Under the pieces are notes generated by a model. It searched no databases. It was given only the letters and a program-made list of their open reading frames with translations, and was not told where the DNA came from. A stretch of 64,000 nucleotides of DNA from Providencia sp. PROV188 (GTDB taxonomy: Bacteria > Pseudomonadota > Gammaproteobacteria > Enterobacterales > Enterobacteriaceae). Where the stretch lies: assembly GCF_027595165.1 (NCBI RefSeq), contig NZ_CP097291.1, forward strand, positions 3,224,001 to 3,288,000, read 5' to 3'. This document shows positions 1 through 8,865 of the stretch, piece by piece. The position numbers and the translations under genes were made by a program. Within the stretch, counting starts at the first letter, position 1. The number at the start of each line of letters is the position of its first letter.

Positions 1-1
1 C

Positions 2-460
2 CCGAAAAAAATGGCGATTGCCTGTGCCATTATCGGGGCATTGGTGGTCGCCTTCTTAAATACCACGGCGTCCGCAGTACCAGCCGCGCTGCAAACCACC
101 GCTATTAACGTGCTGGTTCCGGCAGCTAACTTACTGGTTAACACCGTGATGCCCGTCATTTTCTGGCTAGCCGCGATGGATGCTGGTCGTCGTTCCGGTT
201 TCTGGGCAACCTTATTTGGTGGTTGCGCACAATTAATCATGGGTAACGCTATCCCAGGTTTAGTGTTAGGGATCTTGATTGGTAAAGGCGTGGATGACAA
301 TGGCTGGAACCGCATCACTCGTACCATGATGATCACCGTTATTCTGCTGTTCGTTCTCAGTGGCTTCTTCCGCGAATTTGACCTGAAGATGATCACCTCT
401 TTCAACTTAGACAAACCACTGTGGCTTGAATATGTCCACGGACTGCTGAGCGGGAAATAA
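2..460 (+). CDS. DUF4311-like integral membrane protein, C-terminal part
   Basis: The frame is open from the first bases of the window, so only about the last 152 residues are visible and the true start lies upstream. The visible part is very hydrophobic, with several likely membrane helices rich in Gly, Ala and Val (for example the stretch around GNAIPGLVLGILIGKG). It ends 2 bases before the ATG of the next membrane protein, so the two are almost certainly co-transcribed. Families DUF4310, DUF4311 and DUF4312 usually sit together next to an amidohydrolase and DgaE/DgaF-like genes, and the position and length fit DUF4311. Function is not established. A membrane transport role for the operon substrate is inference. 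Confidence 0.7.
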   Translation, partial: PKKMAIACAIIGALVVAFLNTTASAVPAALQTTAINVLVPAANLLVNTVMPVIFWLAAMDAGRRSGFWATLFGGCAQLIMGNAIPGLVLGILIGKGVDDNGWNRITRTMMITVILLFVLSGFFREFDLKMITSFNLDKPLWLEYVHGLLSGK

Positions 461-462
461 TC

Positions 463-1113
463 ATGACAACTGAAATCAATAAACAAGACTTTTGGTACGC
501 AGAATGGTCTTTCCCTATCTTTGTTGGGCTGCTATCAGCGGGGATCTTCGCGGGTACCCATATGTATGTCGTGTACGGGTTTGGCGCATTTAACGAAGTG
601 GCTTTCGTCGCCATGTTACGTGCAGGGCTAGATACGGGGGTTTACGGTGCGGTCGCCGCCTTCGGTGCAAGCTTCCTGTTTGCGCGGATTATCGAAGGGT
701 CATTAGTGGGGATTTTAGATATCGGTGGCGCACTACAAACCGGTATTGGCTTAGGGGTTCCCGCCCTATTTTTAGCCGCTGGCTGGGATATTTTAGTCAC
801 TAACTTCTGGATCTCCCTGATCACAGGTTTATTCCTTGGTGTGCTTATCGGCTTAATTATCGTGTTCGCCCGTAAGTTTACCATTGCACAAGCGAACTCC
901 ACATTCGGCGCAGACGTGATGATGGGGGCTGGTAACACATCCGGCCGTTTCTTGGGTCCATTGATTATCCTTGCCGCAATGGCCGCGTCTATTCCGATTG
1001 GTATCGGCGCACTGATTGGTTCACTGATTTTCTATGTATGGCAAAAACCCGTCGCTGGGGGCGCTATCTTAGGTGCAATGTTGTTTGGGTATTTCTTCCC
1101 ACTCGCCGCTTAA
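463..1113 (+). CDS. DUF4310-like integral membrane protein
   Basis: 216 residues. After a short polar N-terminus (about 15 residues) come six or so hydrophobic segments rich in Gly and Ala, ending with FGYFFPLAA. No ATPase, PTS or solute-binding motif is visible. It starts 2 bases after the stop of the preceding membrane gene and lies about 90 bases upstream of the amidohydrolase, separated from it by a hairpin and a truncated ERIC. The DUF4310 assignment rests on this neighbourhood (DUF4311-like, then DUF4310-like, amidohydrolase, DgaE-like, DgaF-like) and the size. The pair may form the import system for the compound degraded by the downstream enzymes, taking the place of the PTS of the Salmonella dga operon; that is inference. 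Confidence 0.7.
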   Translation: MTTEINKQDFWYAEWSFPIFVGLLSAGIFAGTHMYVVYGFGAFNEVAFVAMLRAGLDTGVYGAVAAFGASFLFARIIEGSLVGILDIGGALQTGIGLGVPALFLAAGWDILVTNFWISLITGLFLGVLIGLIIVFARKFTIAQANSTFGADVMMGAGNTSGRFLGPLIILAAMAASIPIGIGALIGSLIFYVWQKPVAGGAILGAMLFGYFFPLAA

Positions 1114-1141
1114 TAAATATCTAAGCCCCCTACTTTGGGGG

Positions 1142-1187
1142 CGAAGAGCAGCCAACAACGCTGCGGTTTGAAGTATGACGAGTATGA
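1142..1187 (+). repeat. Truncated ERIC element (right end only)
   Basis: The segment reading GCAGCCAACAACGCTG then TTGAAGTATGACGAGTAT matches the right arm of the enterobacterial repetitive intergenic consensus and the right arms of the two fuller copies at about 5.6-5.7 kb and 58.1-58.2 kb. The left arm and central palindrome are missing. In their place is a short CCCCC-TACTTT-GGGGG hairpin at about 1126-1141. The element lies inside the operon, just before the ribosome binding site of the amidohydrolase. Confidence 0.8.
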
Positions 1188-1204
1188 CTATAAAGAAGGT
1201 AATC

Positions 1205-2344
1205 ATGTATTCTCTAATCATCAAACAAGGAAAGCGTATCGATGGCTCAATTATCGATATCCTAATCAAAGACGGAAAAATTCAAGCTGCGGGACCTGAG
1301 CTTTCCCACAATCAGCAAGCTGAAAAAATCATTGATCTTGAAGGAAAGCTGTATGTCAGCGCTGGATGGATTGATTCTCACGCCCACTGTTTTACCGAAT
1401 CGCCAATTTACTTCGATGAGCCTGATCTCGCTGGTGCTGCTGGTGGTGTCACTTCACTGGTTGATGCGGGCAGTGTAGGTGCTGATGATATTGACAGGTT
1501 TTATCGGCTCACCACTCAGTCCAAAACCAATGTCTTCTCTCTGCTGAATATTTCACGCATTGGCATTATTGCTCAGAATGAGCTGTCCAACATGGATAAT
1601 ATCGACGATGCGAGTTTCCAAGCTGCACTTGAGCGCCACCCCGGCTTTGTGGTGGGCATGAAAGCGCGCATGAGCAAAAGTGTGGTGGGCGAGAATGGTA
1701 TTGCGCCTTTGGTTAAAGCCAAAGAAATGCAGAAAAAACACCATCTTCCATTAATGGTGCACATTGGAAATAATCCGCCCAATATTGATGAAGTCGCCGA
1801 CTTACTCACCCGTGGGGACATCATTACCCACTGTTTTAATGGCAAACCAAATAAAATTTTAGGGGATGATGGATACCTAAAACCATCTATTGCCCGCGCC
1901 CTCGCCCGTGGCGTGATCCTCGATGTGGGTCACGGCGGTGAAAGCTTTAGCTTCAAAGTCGCAGAGCAAGCCATGCGAATTGGCACCTATCCAGACATTA
2001 TCAGCTCAGATATCTATCACCGTAACCGAGTGAATGGTCCCGTCTATAGCCTTGCATTCGTGATGACGAAATTCCTGTGTATGGGCTTTAGCGCCGAACA
2101 AATTTTACGCTGTGTCACTGAGAAAGCCGCGGATTTACTGTCTCTTCCTGCTAAAGGTTATTTAAAACCGGGCTTTGATGCAGACATCACCCTATTTGAC
2201 CTCAAAGAAGAGGCAACCGAGCTGACGGATGCCGACGGCGAGCATCGCATCGGTACCCATCGTTTTGTTCCTGTTGCTGCCATCGTTGGTGGAAAGCACA
2301 TTATTCCTGCACAAGGCGAATCTGAACATGCAATCAATCTATGA
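1205..2344 (+). CDS. Amidohydrolase/deacetylase-family metallohydrolase
   Basis: 379 residues, amidohydrolase superfamily. The metal-binding signature includes DSHAH (His59, His61), a Lys in GMKARMSK that could be the carbamylated bridging ligand, later His in MVHIGN and ITHCFNG, and Asp in SSDIYHR. The C-terminus (PGFDADITLFDL) is the usual small beta-sandwich return. An earlier in-frame ATG at 1175 falls inside the ERIC remnant; the ATG at 1205 is preceded by AAGAAGG at ideal spacing and is preferred. The next gene starts 17 bases before this one ends, so they are translationally coupled. A likely role is removal of an acyl or carbamoyl group from an amino-sugar acid before the DgaE/DgaF steps. 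The substrate is unknown. Confidence 0.85.
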   Translation: MYSLIIKQGKRIDGSIIDILIKDGKIQAAGPELSHNQQAEKIIDLEGKLYVSAGWIDSHAHCFTESPIYFDEPDLAGAAGGVTSLVDAGSVGADDIDRFYRLTTQSKTNVFSLLNISRIGIIAQNELSNMDNIDDASFQAALERHPGFVVGMKARMSKSVVGENGIAPLVKAKEMQKKHHLPLMVHIGNNPPNIDEVADLLTRGDIITHCFNGKPNKILGDDGYLKPSIARALARGVILDVGHGGESFSFKVAEQAMRIGTYPDIISSDIYHRNRVNGPVYSLAFVMTKFLCMGFSAEQILRCVTEKAADLLSLPAKGYLKPGFDADITLFDLKEEATELTDADGEHRIGTHRFVPVAAIVGGKHIIPAQGESEHAINL

Positions 2345-3440
2345 AAAATATCAGTTAAAACACGTTATTAATGCCTCCGGTCGTATGACTATTTTAGGCG
2401 TTTCGACCCCAACACCTGAAGTCGTCGAGCGCGTAGCGTATGGGCTGAACCATTATTTTGAAATTAAAGACTTAGTGAACAAAACTGGGGAGTACATCGC
2501 TCAACTGCTCAATGTTGAAGCTGCGGTTGTGGTTTCCTGCGCCTCTGCGGGTATTGCTCAAGCGGTGGCGGCGGTGATTGTGCAAGATGATGAGGATTTG
2601 CTGCTTAATTTGCACTCCTCCAGCAAATCCGTTCCTCGCGAAATTATTTTGCCAAAAGGGCATAACGTGAACTTTGGCGCCCCCGTGGACACCATGGTCA
2701 CGTTAGGTGGCGGTAAAGTGATTGAAGCGGGTTTTGCGAATGAATGTAGCGCTGCGCAGTTAGCGGCAAAAATCACCCCGCAAACCGCTGCCATTTTATA
2801 TATCAAATCCCACCATACTGTACAAAAGAGTATGTTAACCGTGGCGGAAGCCGCCAAAGTCGCTCATGCCCATCAGCTTCCCTTGATCGTGGATGCGGCC
2901 GCGGAAGAAGATTTAACTGCCTATTACCAAGCGGGTGGCGACATTGTGATTTACAGTGGCGCCAAAGCAATTGAAGGACCAACCAGTGGCTTAGTTGTCG
3001 GTAAAAAACAGTATGTTGAATGGGTAAAACGCCAATCTCAAGGTATTGGTCGTGCGATGAAAGTTGGTAAAGAAGGCATTTTAGGCTTAACACTGGCTAT
3101 CGAGCAGTACCTCACCGCTACCAAAGAAACTGGGGCGGAAATGGTCAGCCGTATGGATAAATTCCTTAAAGATTTAAATACGATAGCCGGTATTTCAGCC
3201 CGTATTGTTTGGGATGCCGCTGGGCGTGATATCGCCAGAGCCGAGATCAGTTTCGATGAAAAAGCGATTGGCAAAACCACCTACCAAATCATGGATGAGC
3301 TGAAGCAAGGCAATACTGCGATTTATTTTCGTGAGTACAAAGCCAATGAAGGAAAGGTTGAAGCCGATATTCGCAGCGTCAGCACCGAGCAACTTGACGT
3401 CATTTCGCAGCAAATTCGTACGTTAGTAGAAGGAATTTAA
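2328..3440 (+). CDS. dgaE: DgaE-like PLP-dependent ammonia-lyase/dehydratase
   Basis: 370 residues, SelA-like fold-type I PLP enzyme. The probable PLP Lys is K213 in YSGAKAIEGPTSG, with the ring-binding Asp at D189 in LIVDAAAEED. In Salmonella, DgaE dehydrates and deaminates D-glucosaminate-6-phosphate to 2-keto-3-deoxygluconate-6-phosphate. The ATG at 2328, which overlaps the amidohydrolase end, gives MQSIYEKYQLKHVINASGRMT, the expected family N-terminus; a longer upstream reading is spurious. It is followed 1 base later by the aldolase gene. Because the operon carries no PTS in view and does carry an amidohydrolase, the exact substrate may differ from glucosaminate. The family call is firm; the substrate is inferred. 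Confidence 0.85.
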   Translation: MQSIYEKYQLKHVINASGRMTILGVSTPTPEVVERVAYGLNHYFEIKDLVNKTGEYIAQLLNVEAAVVVSCASAGIAQAVAAVIVQDDEDLLLNLHSSSKSVPREIILPKGHNVNFGAPVDTMVTLGGGKVIEAGFANECSAAQLAAKITPQTAAILYIKSHHTVQKSMLTVAEAAKVAHAHQLPLIVDAAAEEDLTAYYQAGGDIVIYSGAKAIEGPTSGLVVGKKQYVEWVKRQSQGIGRAMKVGKEGILGLTLAIEQYLTATKETGAEMVSRMDKFLKDLNTIAGISARIVWDAAGRDIARAEISFDEKAIGKTTYQIMDELKQGNTAIYFREYKANEGKVEADIRSVSTEQLDVISQQIRTLVEGI

Positions 3441-3441
3441 C

Positions 3442-4182
3442 ATGAAGTTGTCACCAAATTTTTACCATGATCGTGTGTGCCTGAACGTTCTAGCAGGGAG
3501 CCATCAAAACGCAAAAGATATTTATGCCGCGGCGGAGAGTTTTGTGGTGGTTGGGGTGTTATCTAAAAATTATCCTGACCTTGAAAGTGCCATTGCGGAT
3601 ATGAAGGTGTACGCCAAGGAAGTGGATAATGCGCTGTCTGTCGGTTTAGGTGCCGGCGACCCTAAGCAGTCCACCATGGTGTCTCTGATTTCGAAAGAAG
3701 TTCAACCTCAGCATGTGAATCAAGTGTTTACGGGCGCACCGATTAGCCGCGCGCTACTAGGTCAGAATGAAACGTTTGTGAATGCGTTGATTTCCCCAAC
3801 GGGTACGGTGGGCATGGTGAAAATTTCAACAGGCCCATTAAGCGCTCAAGCCCCTGATGGTATCGTGCCGATTGAAACCGCCATTATGATGCTCAAAGAT
3901 ATGGGCGCAGATTCTGTGAAGTTCTTTAATATGCAGGGCTTGAAGTACATTGAGGAATATAAAGCTATCGCAGAAGCTTGCGCGAAGTTTGATTTTTCTT
4001 TAGAGCCAACGGGCGGTATTGATTTAGAAAATTTCGCCGAGATTTTGCAAATCGCCCTCGACGCTGGCGTGAAGAAAATCATCCCACATATTTACAGTTC
4101 TATTATTGATCAAGCCACTGGAGATACCCGCCCAGAGGATGTCCGCCAATTGCTAAACATGGTTAAAAAAGCGGTAAATTGA
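3442..4182 (+). CDS. dgaF: DgaF-like 2-dehydro-3-deoxy-phosphogluconate aldolase
   Basis: 246 residues, TIM-barrel aldolase of the DgaF type rather than classical Eda (about 210 residues). DgaF cleaves 2-keto-3-deoxygluconate-6-phosphate into pyruvate and glyceraldehyde-3-phosphate, which completes the path started by the lyase one base upstream. Typical segments are SVGLGAGDPKQ, the phosphate-binding LEPTGGIDLENF near the C-terminus, and KKIIPHIYSSIID. The start has AGAAGGAA just ahead of it. This is the last gene of the operon; a rho-independent terminator follows at about 4264-4302. Confidence 0.85.
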   Translation: MKLSPNFYHDRVCLNVLAGSHQNAKDIYAAAESFVVVGVLSKNYPDLESAIADMKVYAKEVDNALSVGLGAGDPKQSTMVSLISKEVQPQHVNQVFTGAPISRALLGQNETFVNALISPTGTVGMVKISTGPLSAQAPDGIVPIETAIMMLKDMGADSVKFFNMQGLKYIEEYKAIAEACAKFDFSLEPTGGIDLENFAEILQIALDAGVKKIIPHIYSSIIDQATGDTRPEDVRQLLNMVKKAVN

Positions 4183-4263
4183 TGTAGCAATAAGCTACAC
4201 ATAAGAAAATAAATATTAGCGAGACGTTAAAGTACTTACCGCCATAACCATGACAAAGCAGCC

Positions 4264-4302
4264 AATGCCCCACTCACTTTTTGTGCCGTGGGGCATTTTA
4301 CT
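4264..4302 (+). terminator. Rho-independent terminator after the dga-like operon
   Basis: Perfect 9-bp stem AATGCCCCA / TGGGGCATT with a 16-base loop, followed by a T-rich tail (TTACTTTTTATTTTT). It ends the plus-strand operon. The gene on the other side is convergent and might use the same stem. Confidence 0.85.
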
Positions 4303-4341
4303 TTTTATTTTTATTCTCTATTTTTTACTCTTCCTTTTGAA

Positions 4342-5412
4342 TCAATGACCTATTCCTCTGGCATTCGGTATGATATGAAACCAATAGTTATCAGGAACCG
4401 GGCTATCCCAAACGCCGAGGTAAGCCGCAACCGCAATAGTGACGAATAAAATACCTAGGGTCAAAATGGCCATCACCATTCCCGATAAAGGGATTTGGTG
4501 TTTTTTAGTCGGCGTTTGTAATGAGAAAGCCAATGTTGATGCCACTGGGCAAGATTCAACGCACGTCATGCACCCCGTACATTCTACCGTTCTGACGTTG
4601 ATTAATTGGTCAACAGGAATGCGTGATGGGCAATTTTTGGCACATTTTCCGCAATCAATGCAGCTTTCTACGTTTCGGCGAATTTTAACCGGCGAGAATA
4701 GCGAAAATATCCCTAGTAATGCACCATAAGGGCAAAGATAACGACACCATGCATTACGAATAAACAGGCTAGCGACGACAAGAACAGAAACTGTGATGAG
4801 TGAGGCGCTACTAATATAACGAAAGAAATCCAGCATTTTCACATCGATGATGATCCCATAAGGCGACATCATAAAGTATTGGATCATTTGCGCAGGCATG
4901 GAGAGCGAGATATAGAGGAAGAAAGCTAAGAGTAGGTATTTTAATCCTCTTAAGGGGATATCGAGCCATTTAGGTACTTTGATTTGAAAACGAAACAGTT
5001 TCTGACCTATTTTCCCGATATATTCCGATATTGTGCCTATCGGGCACAGCCATGAGCAAAAGGATTTTTTCAGTAATAAACTGATGATAATAAAGGAAGC
5101 CAAGAGAAACATTGCTGCGGCATGTATGGGAGGTAATCCCCCTGTTTCAATGGTGTATTTTAAGTTCATTAACCCCGCAATAGGCAGCCAGCCTTCGATG
5201 CCTCCCGGACGAGGAAGATACAACGTCGCACCGCCCGTTTCGTAATAGCGCACCCAGTAATAGAAGGTAATGCCTATATAAATGTTGATCGCCAAAAGCG
5301 TGATTTGCACGACTTTCCGCCATGTCGAGGCGTTGCGCCAATCATTCCAAGGGAGTTTTCCGCCAATGGTACCAGGACGGCGAGGGTATCGTACTGAGGG
5401 TTTCTTTGCCAT
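4342..5412 (-). CDS. yccM: YccM-like membrane polyferredoxin (4Fe-4S, NapH/NosR type)
   Basis: 356 residues, the same length as E. coli YccM (about 357). It has several membrane helices, two CxxxCP motifs in loops (SWLCPIG and RYLCPYG, each preceded by another Cys) and two C-terminal ferredoxin-type 4Fe-4S motifs: CIDCGKCAKNCP and CTGCMTCVESCP. NapH-type proteins pass electrons between the quinone pool and periplasmic or cytoplasmic partners. Neither a partner reductase nor other nap/nos genes lie nearby, so the electron acceptor is unknown. It is a single gene between a terminator and an ERIC element. YccM itself is poorly characterised; the NapH-like call is firmer than the symbol. Confidence 0.8.
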   Translation of the reverse strand: MAKKPSVRYPRRPGTIGGKLPWNDWRNASTWRKVVQITLLAINIYIGITFYYWVRYYETGGATLYLPRPGGIEGWLPIAGLMNLKYTIETGGLPPIHAAAMFLLASFIIISLLLKKSFCSWLCPIGTISEYIGKIGQKLFRFQIKVPKWLDIPLRGLKYLLLAFFLYISLSMPAQMIQYFMMSPYGIIIDVKMLDFFRYISSASLITVSVLVVASLFIRNAWCRYLCPYGALLGIFSLFSPVKIRRNVESCIDCGKCAKNCPSRIPVDQLINVRTVECTGCMTCVESCPVASTLAFSLQTPTKKHQIPLSGMVMAILTLGILFVTIAVAAYLGVWDSPVPDNYWFHIIPNARGIGH

Positions 5413-5605
5413 GTCCGCCTATCTCTTTAACATGCATTTTAAATACCATTATTGTATTTAAGTCCCCAGAGCTCGTATTGATTTGCATCACTGCCTTGCG
5501 ATGTTGGCGATGGATATGGCGTGTTGATAGGAAGATAAGTAAATAGAGATTTTTCTAAATAATTTGACTTGTCGTTTTCTTTATATCATTCAAGCTGAGA
5601 TTTTT

Positions 5606-5722
5606 TCTAAATAATTCGAGGTGTGCCAAGGCGGCAAAATGAGGAAATCCCTAGGAGCATACACAAGTATGTGACTAGGGTTGACGAATGAAGCCAACGC
5701 AGTCACAACTTGAAGTATGACG
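5606..5722 (+). repeat. ERIC element (full length, diverged)
   Basis: About 117 bases with the ERIC layout: left arm CTAAATAATTCGAGGTG, GGCGGCAAAATGAGG, the central palindrome CCCTAGGAGCATACACA / GTATGTGACTAGGG, then GAAGCCAACGCAG and right arm CTTGAAGTATGACG. A second copy of only the left-arm start (TTTTCTAAATAATTTGACTT) lies just upstream at about 5551-5570. The element fills the gap between yccM and the 3' end of rnpB. The rest of the 5413-5605 gap holds no gene; it would contain the yccM promoter, which I cannot place. Confidence 0.85.
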
Positions 5723-5730
5723 AAAAAATT

Positions 5731-6100
<370 letters not shown>

Positions 6101-6107
6101 GCGGCGA

Positions 6108-6136
6108 ATTATAGGCACTTTACACTAGCTTGTACA
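6108..6136 (-). promoter_or_regulatory. rnpB promoter
   Basis: On the minus strand a perfect -10 box TATAAT (6108-6113) lies 7 bases before the first RNA base. A -35-like TGTACA (6131-6136) sits 17 bases upstream. The G/C-rich stretch between -10 and start (TCGCCGCGG) is typical of stable-RNA promoters under stringent control; that regulation is inferred. Confidence 0.7.
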
Positions 6137-6203
6137 GACTCAATGGCAGCCAAATTGCGTCAAAACCTATACTTAGACAAAAAAAACGGCACTTGAACAA
6201 AAA

Positions 6204-7076
6204 TCACTCGCCGTCTTGTTGGTCTAGCATCAATTTGTATAACTGATTTTTCTTCAGACCATAAATTTCTGCGGTGATCGCAGCCGCTTTTTTCGGTGGT
6301 AATTCTTTTTGCAGTAAACCCAACGTACGAATAACATCTGGCGTAATCGCCGATTCATCCGTTTGTGGCTTATACCCTTCCACAATGAGTACCATTTCAC
6401 CGCGATGACGATTTTCGTCTTCTTTTACCCATTCGAGTAATTCACCAACTGTGCGCCCTTCAATCGATTCCCAGGTTTTGGTCAATTCACGGGCTAAAAC
6501 CACACGACGCTCAGGTCCCCACACTGCTACCATGTCTGCTAAACTGTCTAACAAGCGATGAGTAGATTCATAGAAAATCAGTGTTCGAGTCTCTTGCTCT
6601 AAGGATTGCAAAACATCTTTGCGTCCCTTGGTTTTCGCGGGTAAAAACCCTTCATAACAGAAACGGTCTGAAGGTAAACCCGCCGCTGACAAGGCAGTGA
6701 TGGCTGCACAAGCGCCCGGTAATGGGACAACGCGAATGCCAGCCTCACGGCAGCGATTGACTAAGTGATAGCCAGGATCATTAATTAAAGGTGTACCTGC
6801 ATCCGAGACTAATGCGATACTATCCCCTTGTTGAAGCTTGCTAATTAATTGATCTGCTTTTTGCTGCTCGTTATGATCATGTAGCGCAAACATGCGCGCA
6901 TTGATGGCAAAATTCTGTAAGAGAATGCCTGAGTGCCTTGTGTCTTCCGCAGCAATTAGGTCAACATGTTTAAGCACATCTAACGCGCGTTGCGTGATAT
7001 CTCCCATGTTACCAATTGGGGTTGGCACGATGTACAGCGTAGATGCCATAACCACTGCTTGATTAGGTTGATTCAT
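6204..7076 (-). CDS. rsmI: 16S rRNA (cytidine(1402)-2'-O)-methyltransferase
   Basis: 290 residues, SAM-dependent TP-methylase fold. Hallmarks are [10 protein letters not shown] near residue 17, AAEDTRHSG, and [13 protein letters not shown]. RsmI 2'-O-methylates C1402 in the decoding centre of 16S rRNA. It is divergent from lpoA with a 61-base gap, as in E. coli. An internal Met at residue 10 ([14 protein letters not shown]) could be an alternative start, since many family members begin close to the VPTPIGN motif. Confidence 0.95.
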   Translation of the reverse strand: MNQPNQAVVMASTLYIVPTPIGNMGDITQRALDVLKHVDLIAAEDTRHSGILLQNFAINARMFALHDHNEQQKADQLISKLQQGDSIALVSDAGTPLINDPGYHLVNRCREAGIRVVPLPGACAAITALSAAGLPSDRFCYEGFLPAKTKGRKDVLQSLEQETRTLIFYESTHRLLDSLADMVAVWGPERRVVLARELTKTWESIEGRTVGELLEWVKEDENRHRGEMVLIVEGYKPQTDESAITPDVIRTLGLLQKELPPKKAAAITAEIYGLKKNQLYKLMLDQQDGE

Positions 7077-7137
7077 TGTTTCATCCGAATAGCCGGTTTA
7101 AAATTAAGCAATTGAAAAATACACCATTGGATACAGT

Positions 7138-8817
7138 ATGCGTCCTTCAATTTTTTTGCATTTGAAAAAAAGATTAATCTGCACTGCGATGTTGTCCACG
7201 TTGGCATTAACAGGGTGCCAAATCGAATCATCGACAACCTCGACAACAACCCAGCAGCCTAGCGTTTCTGATGCCAGCCATTACCAGTCCGTTATCGATA
7301 CCGCTCAAGGCAAACCGTCGATGGATGTCCTGCGTGCTTTTATCAGCCAAGAACCTCTGCTAACCGATCCTGTACAACATCAGGCGAATATTGATTCTCT
7401 GTGGCAGATGTTAACACAGATGAAGCCAGAACAGATTCAAGGAATCGAAGCTGACGAAAATATTCTACTGGGCTGGGTCGACCTTCTGGATATCTACCAA
7501 AATAACAAAGATGACCCAGAGGCACTCCGTACTGGCATCGAAGACTGGAAAACTCGCTATCCGCATAATCCGGGCGCCAAAAATCTGCCAAGCGCATTAG
7601 TTCAAGGAACCATCTCCAAAGTCGGTGCTAACCCACGTATTGCGCTATTTTTACCGATGAGCGGACAGGGGCAAGTCTTTGGTCAAGCCATCATGCAAGG
7701 CTTCCTTGATGCACAAAAAGGTTTACCTTCAGGCCCTGCATCTCAAGCTTCTGAAGCACCAACTGCGCCACAAAGCTCGGGTAATGATGTGCTAGACCAG
7801 ATTTACCAAGAAGTGGCTGCAACGGTTAATGAAAATACCAATTCCGAAGTGGCTTCATCCAGGGTGCGCATTGATGCAGCACCAACCAATACCCAAAGCG
7901 TTAAAGTCTTTGATACACAAGGCAAAGCGATCCCTCAGTTAGTCGCTCAGGCCACTTCTGAAGGGTATAACTTAATTGTTGGACCTCTACTGAAATCAGA
8001 GGTGCAAGCTATTGCTCAAATGAATGCGCCCGTCAATGTATTGGCACTGAATGAATTAGACGCTAACCAATTACAGCCACGTGCAAATTTATGTTATTTC
8101 TCTTTATCCCCTGAAGATGAAGCGAAAAATGCCGCTAACCAAATGAAATTAGACGGTAAACAGATGCCGTTAGTATTAGTGCCTGCATCCCCATTTGGTG
8201 ATCGCATCGCAAAAGCATTTGCCGAAGAGTGGCAAGCAAAAGGCGGTGGCACTGCACTGATGCAAACATTTGGTTCTACTGCATCCTTAAAAGAGTCGAT
8301 CAACCGTGGTCAAGGGATCCGTATGACGGGTACCCCAATCAGTATCGATACCCAAGGAATGGCTCCAACCAGTGGCGGTGTTGATGCGGTTTATATCGTG
8401 GCAACACGCGATGAATTAACCCTCGTCAAACCGATGATCGATATGGCAATCAGTTCCCGTCAGCGCCCTGCTTTATATGCCAGTTCGCGCAGTAACCAAG
8501 GGAACTCAAATGCGGATTATCGTTTCGAAATGGAAGGTGTGAAATTCAGCGAAGTTCCATTACTTGCTGGCGCAAACAACAACCTACGTAAACAAGCTCA
8601 AGGCAAAGTGAATAATGATTATTCGCTGTTCCGCCTGTATGCGATGGGTATTGATGCATGGTCGCTGGCGAATAACTACGATAACTTGCAGCAGCACAGT
8701 GATCAGTTCCGTGTTAACGGTGCATCCGGTACATTAAGCGTGCATGATAACTGTGTTATTTATCGTGAATTGCCATGGCTGCAATTTAAGCAAGGGCAAG
8801 TAGCGTCTGCGCAATAA
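7138..8817 (+). CDS. lpoA: Outer-membrane lipoprotein activator of PBP1A, shortened N-terminal domain
   Basis: 559 residues. A signal peptide ends in a lipobox (LALTGC, Cys27), so this is an outer-membrane lipoprotein. LpoA reaches through the wall to stimulate the transpeptidase of PBP1A. The C-terminal periplasmic-binding-protein-like domain is intact (ALFLPMSGQGQVFGQAIMQG through DNCVIYRELPWLQF). E. coli LpoA has about 678 residues: an N-terminal TPR domain plus this C-domain. Here residue 45 onward (ASHYQSVIDTAQGKPSMD) aligns directly with E. coli ARYWQAKIDASQGRPSID near residue 136, so about 90 residues of the TPR domain are missing in frame. It is first in a row with yraN, diaA and dolP. 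Function is likely retained but the reach is shorter. Confidence 0.93.
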   Translation: MRPSIFLHLKKRLICTAMLSTLALTGCQIESSTTSTTTQQPSVSDASHYQSVIDTAQGKPSMDVLRAFISQEPLLTDPVQHQANIDSLWQMLTQMKPEQIQGIEADENILLGWVDLLDIYQNNKDDPEALRTGIEDWKTRYPHNPGAKNLPSALVQGTISKVGANPRIALFLPMSGQGQVFGQAIMQGFLDAQKGLPSGPASQASEAPTAPQSSGNDVLDQIYQEVAATVNENTNSEVASSRVRIDAAPTNTQSVKVFDTQGKAIPQLVAQATSEGYNLIVGPLLKSEVQAIAQMNAPVNVLALNELDANQLQPRANLCYFSLSPEDEAKNAANQMKLDGKQMPLVLVPASPFGDRIAKAFAEEWQAKGGGTALMQTFGSTASLKESINRGQGIRMTGTPISIDTQGMAPTSGGVDAVYIVATRDELTLVKPMIDMAISSRQRPALYASSRSNQGNSNADYRFEMEGVKFSEVPLLAGANNNLRKQAQGKVNNDYSLFRLYAMGIDAWSLANNYDNLQQHSDQFRVNGASGTLSVHDNCVIYRELPWLQFKQGQVASAQ

Positions 8818-8865
8818 ATTAAACGAGGTCGCTTTATTGCTGCCTATTTTTCAGACAAGGATGTC

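Noticed and set aside
5551..5620. Possible small CRISPR-like direct repeat (TTTTCTAAATAATT twice, about 53 bases apart)
   Set aside because: Only two copies, and both are the left arm of ERIC; no array and no cas genes in the window.
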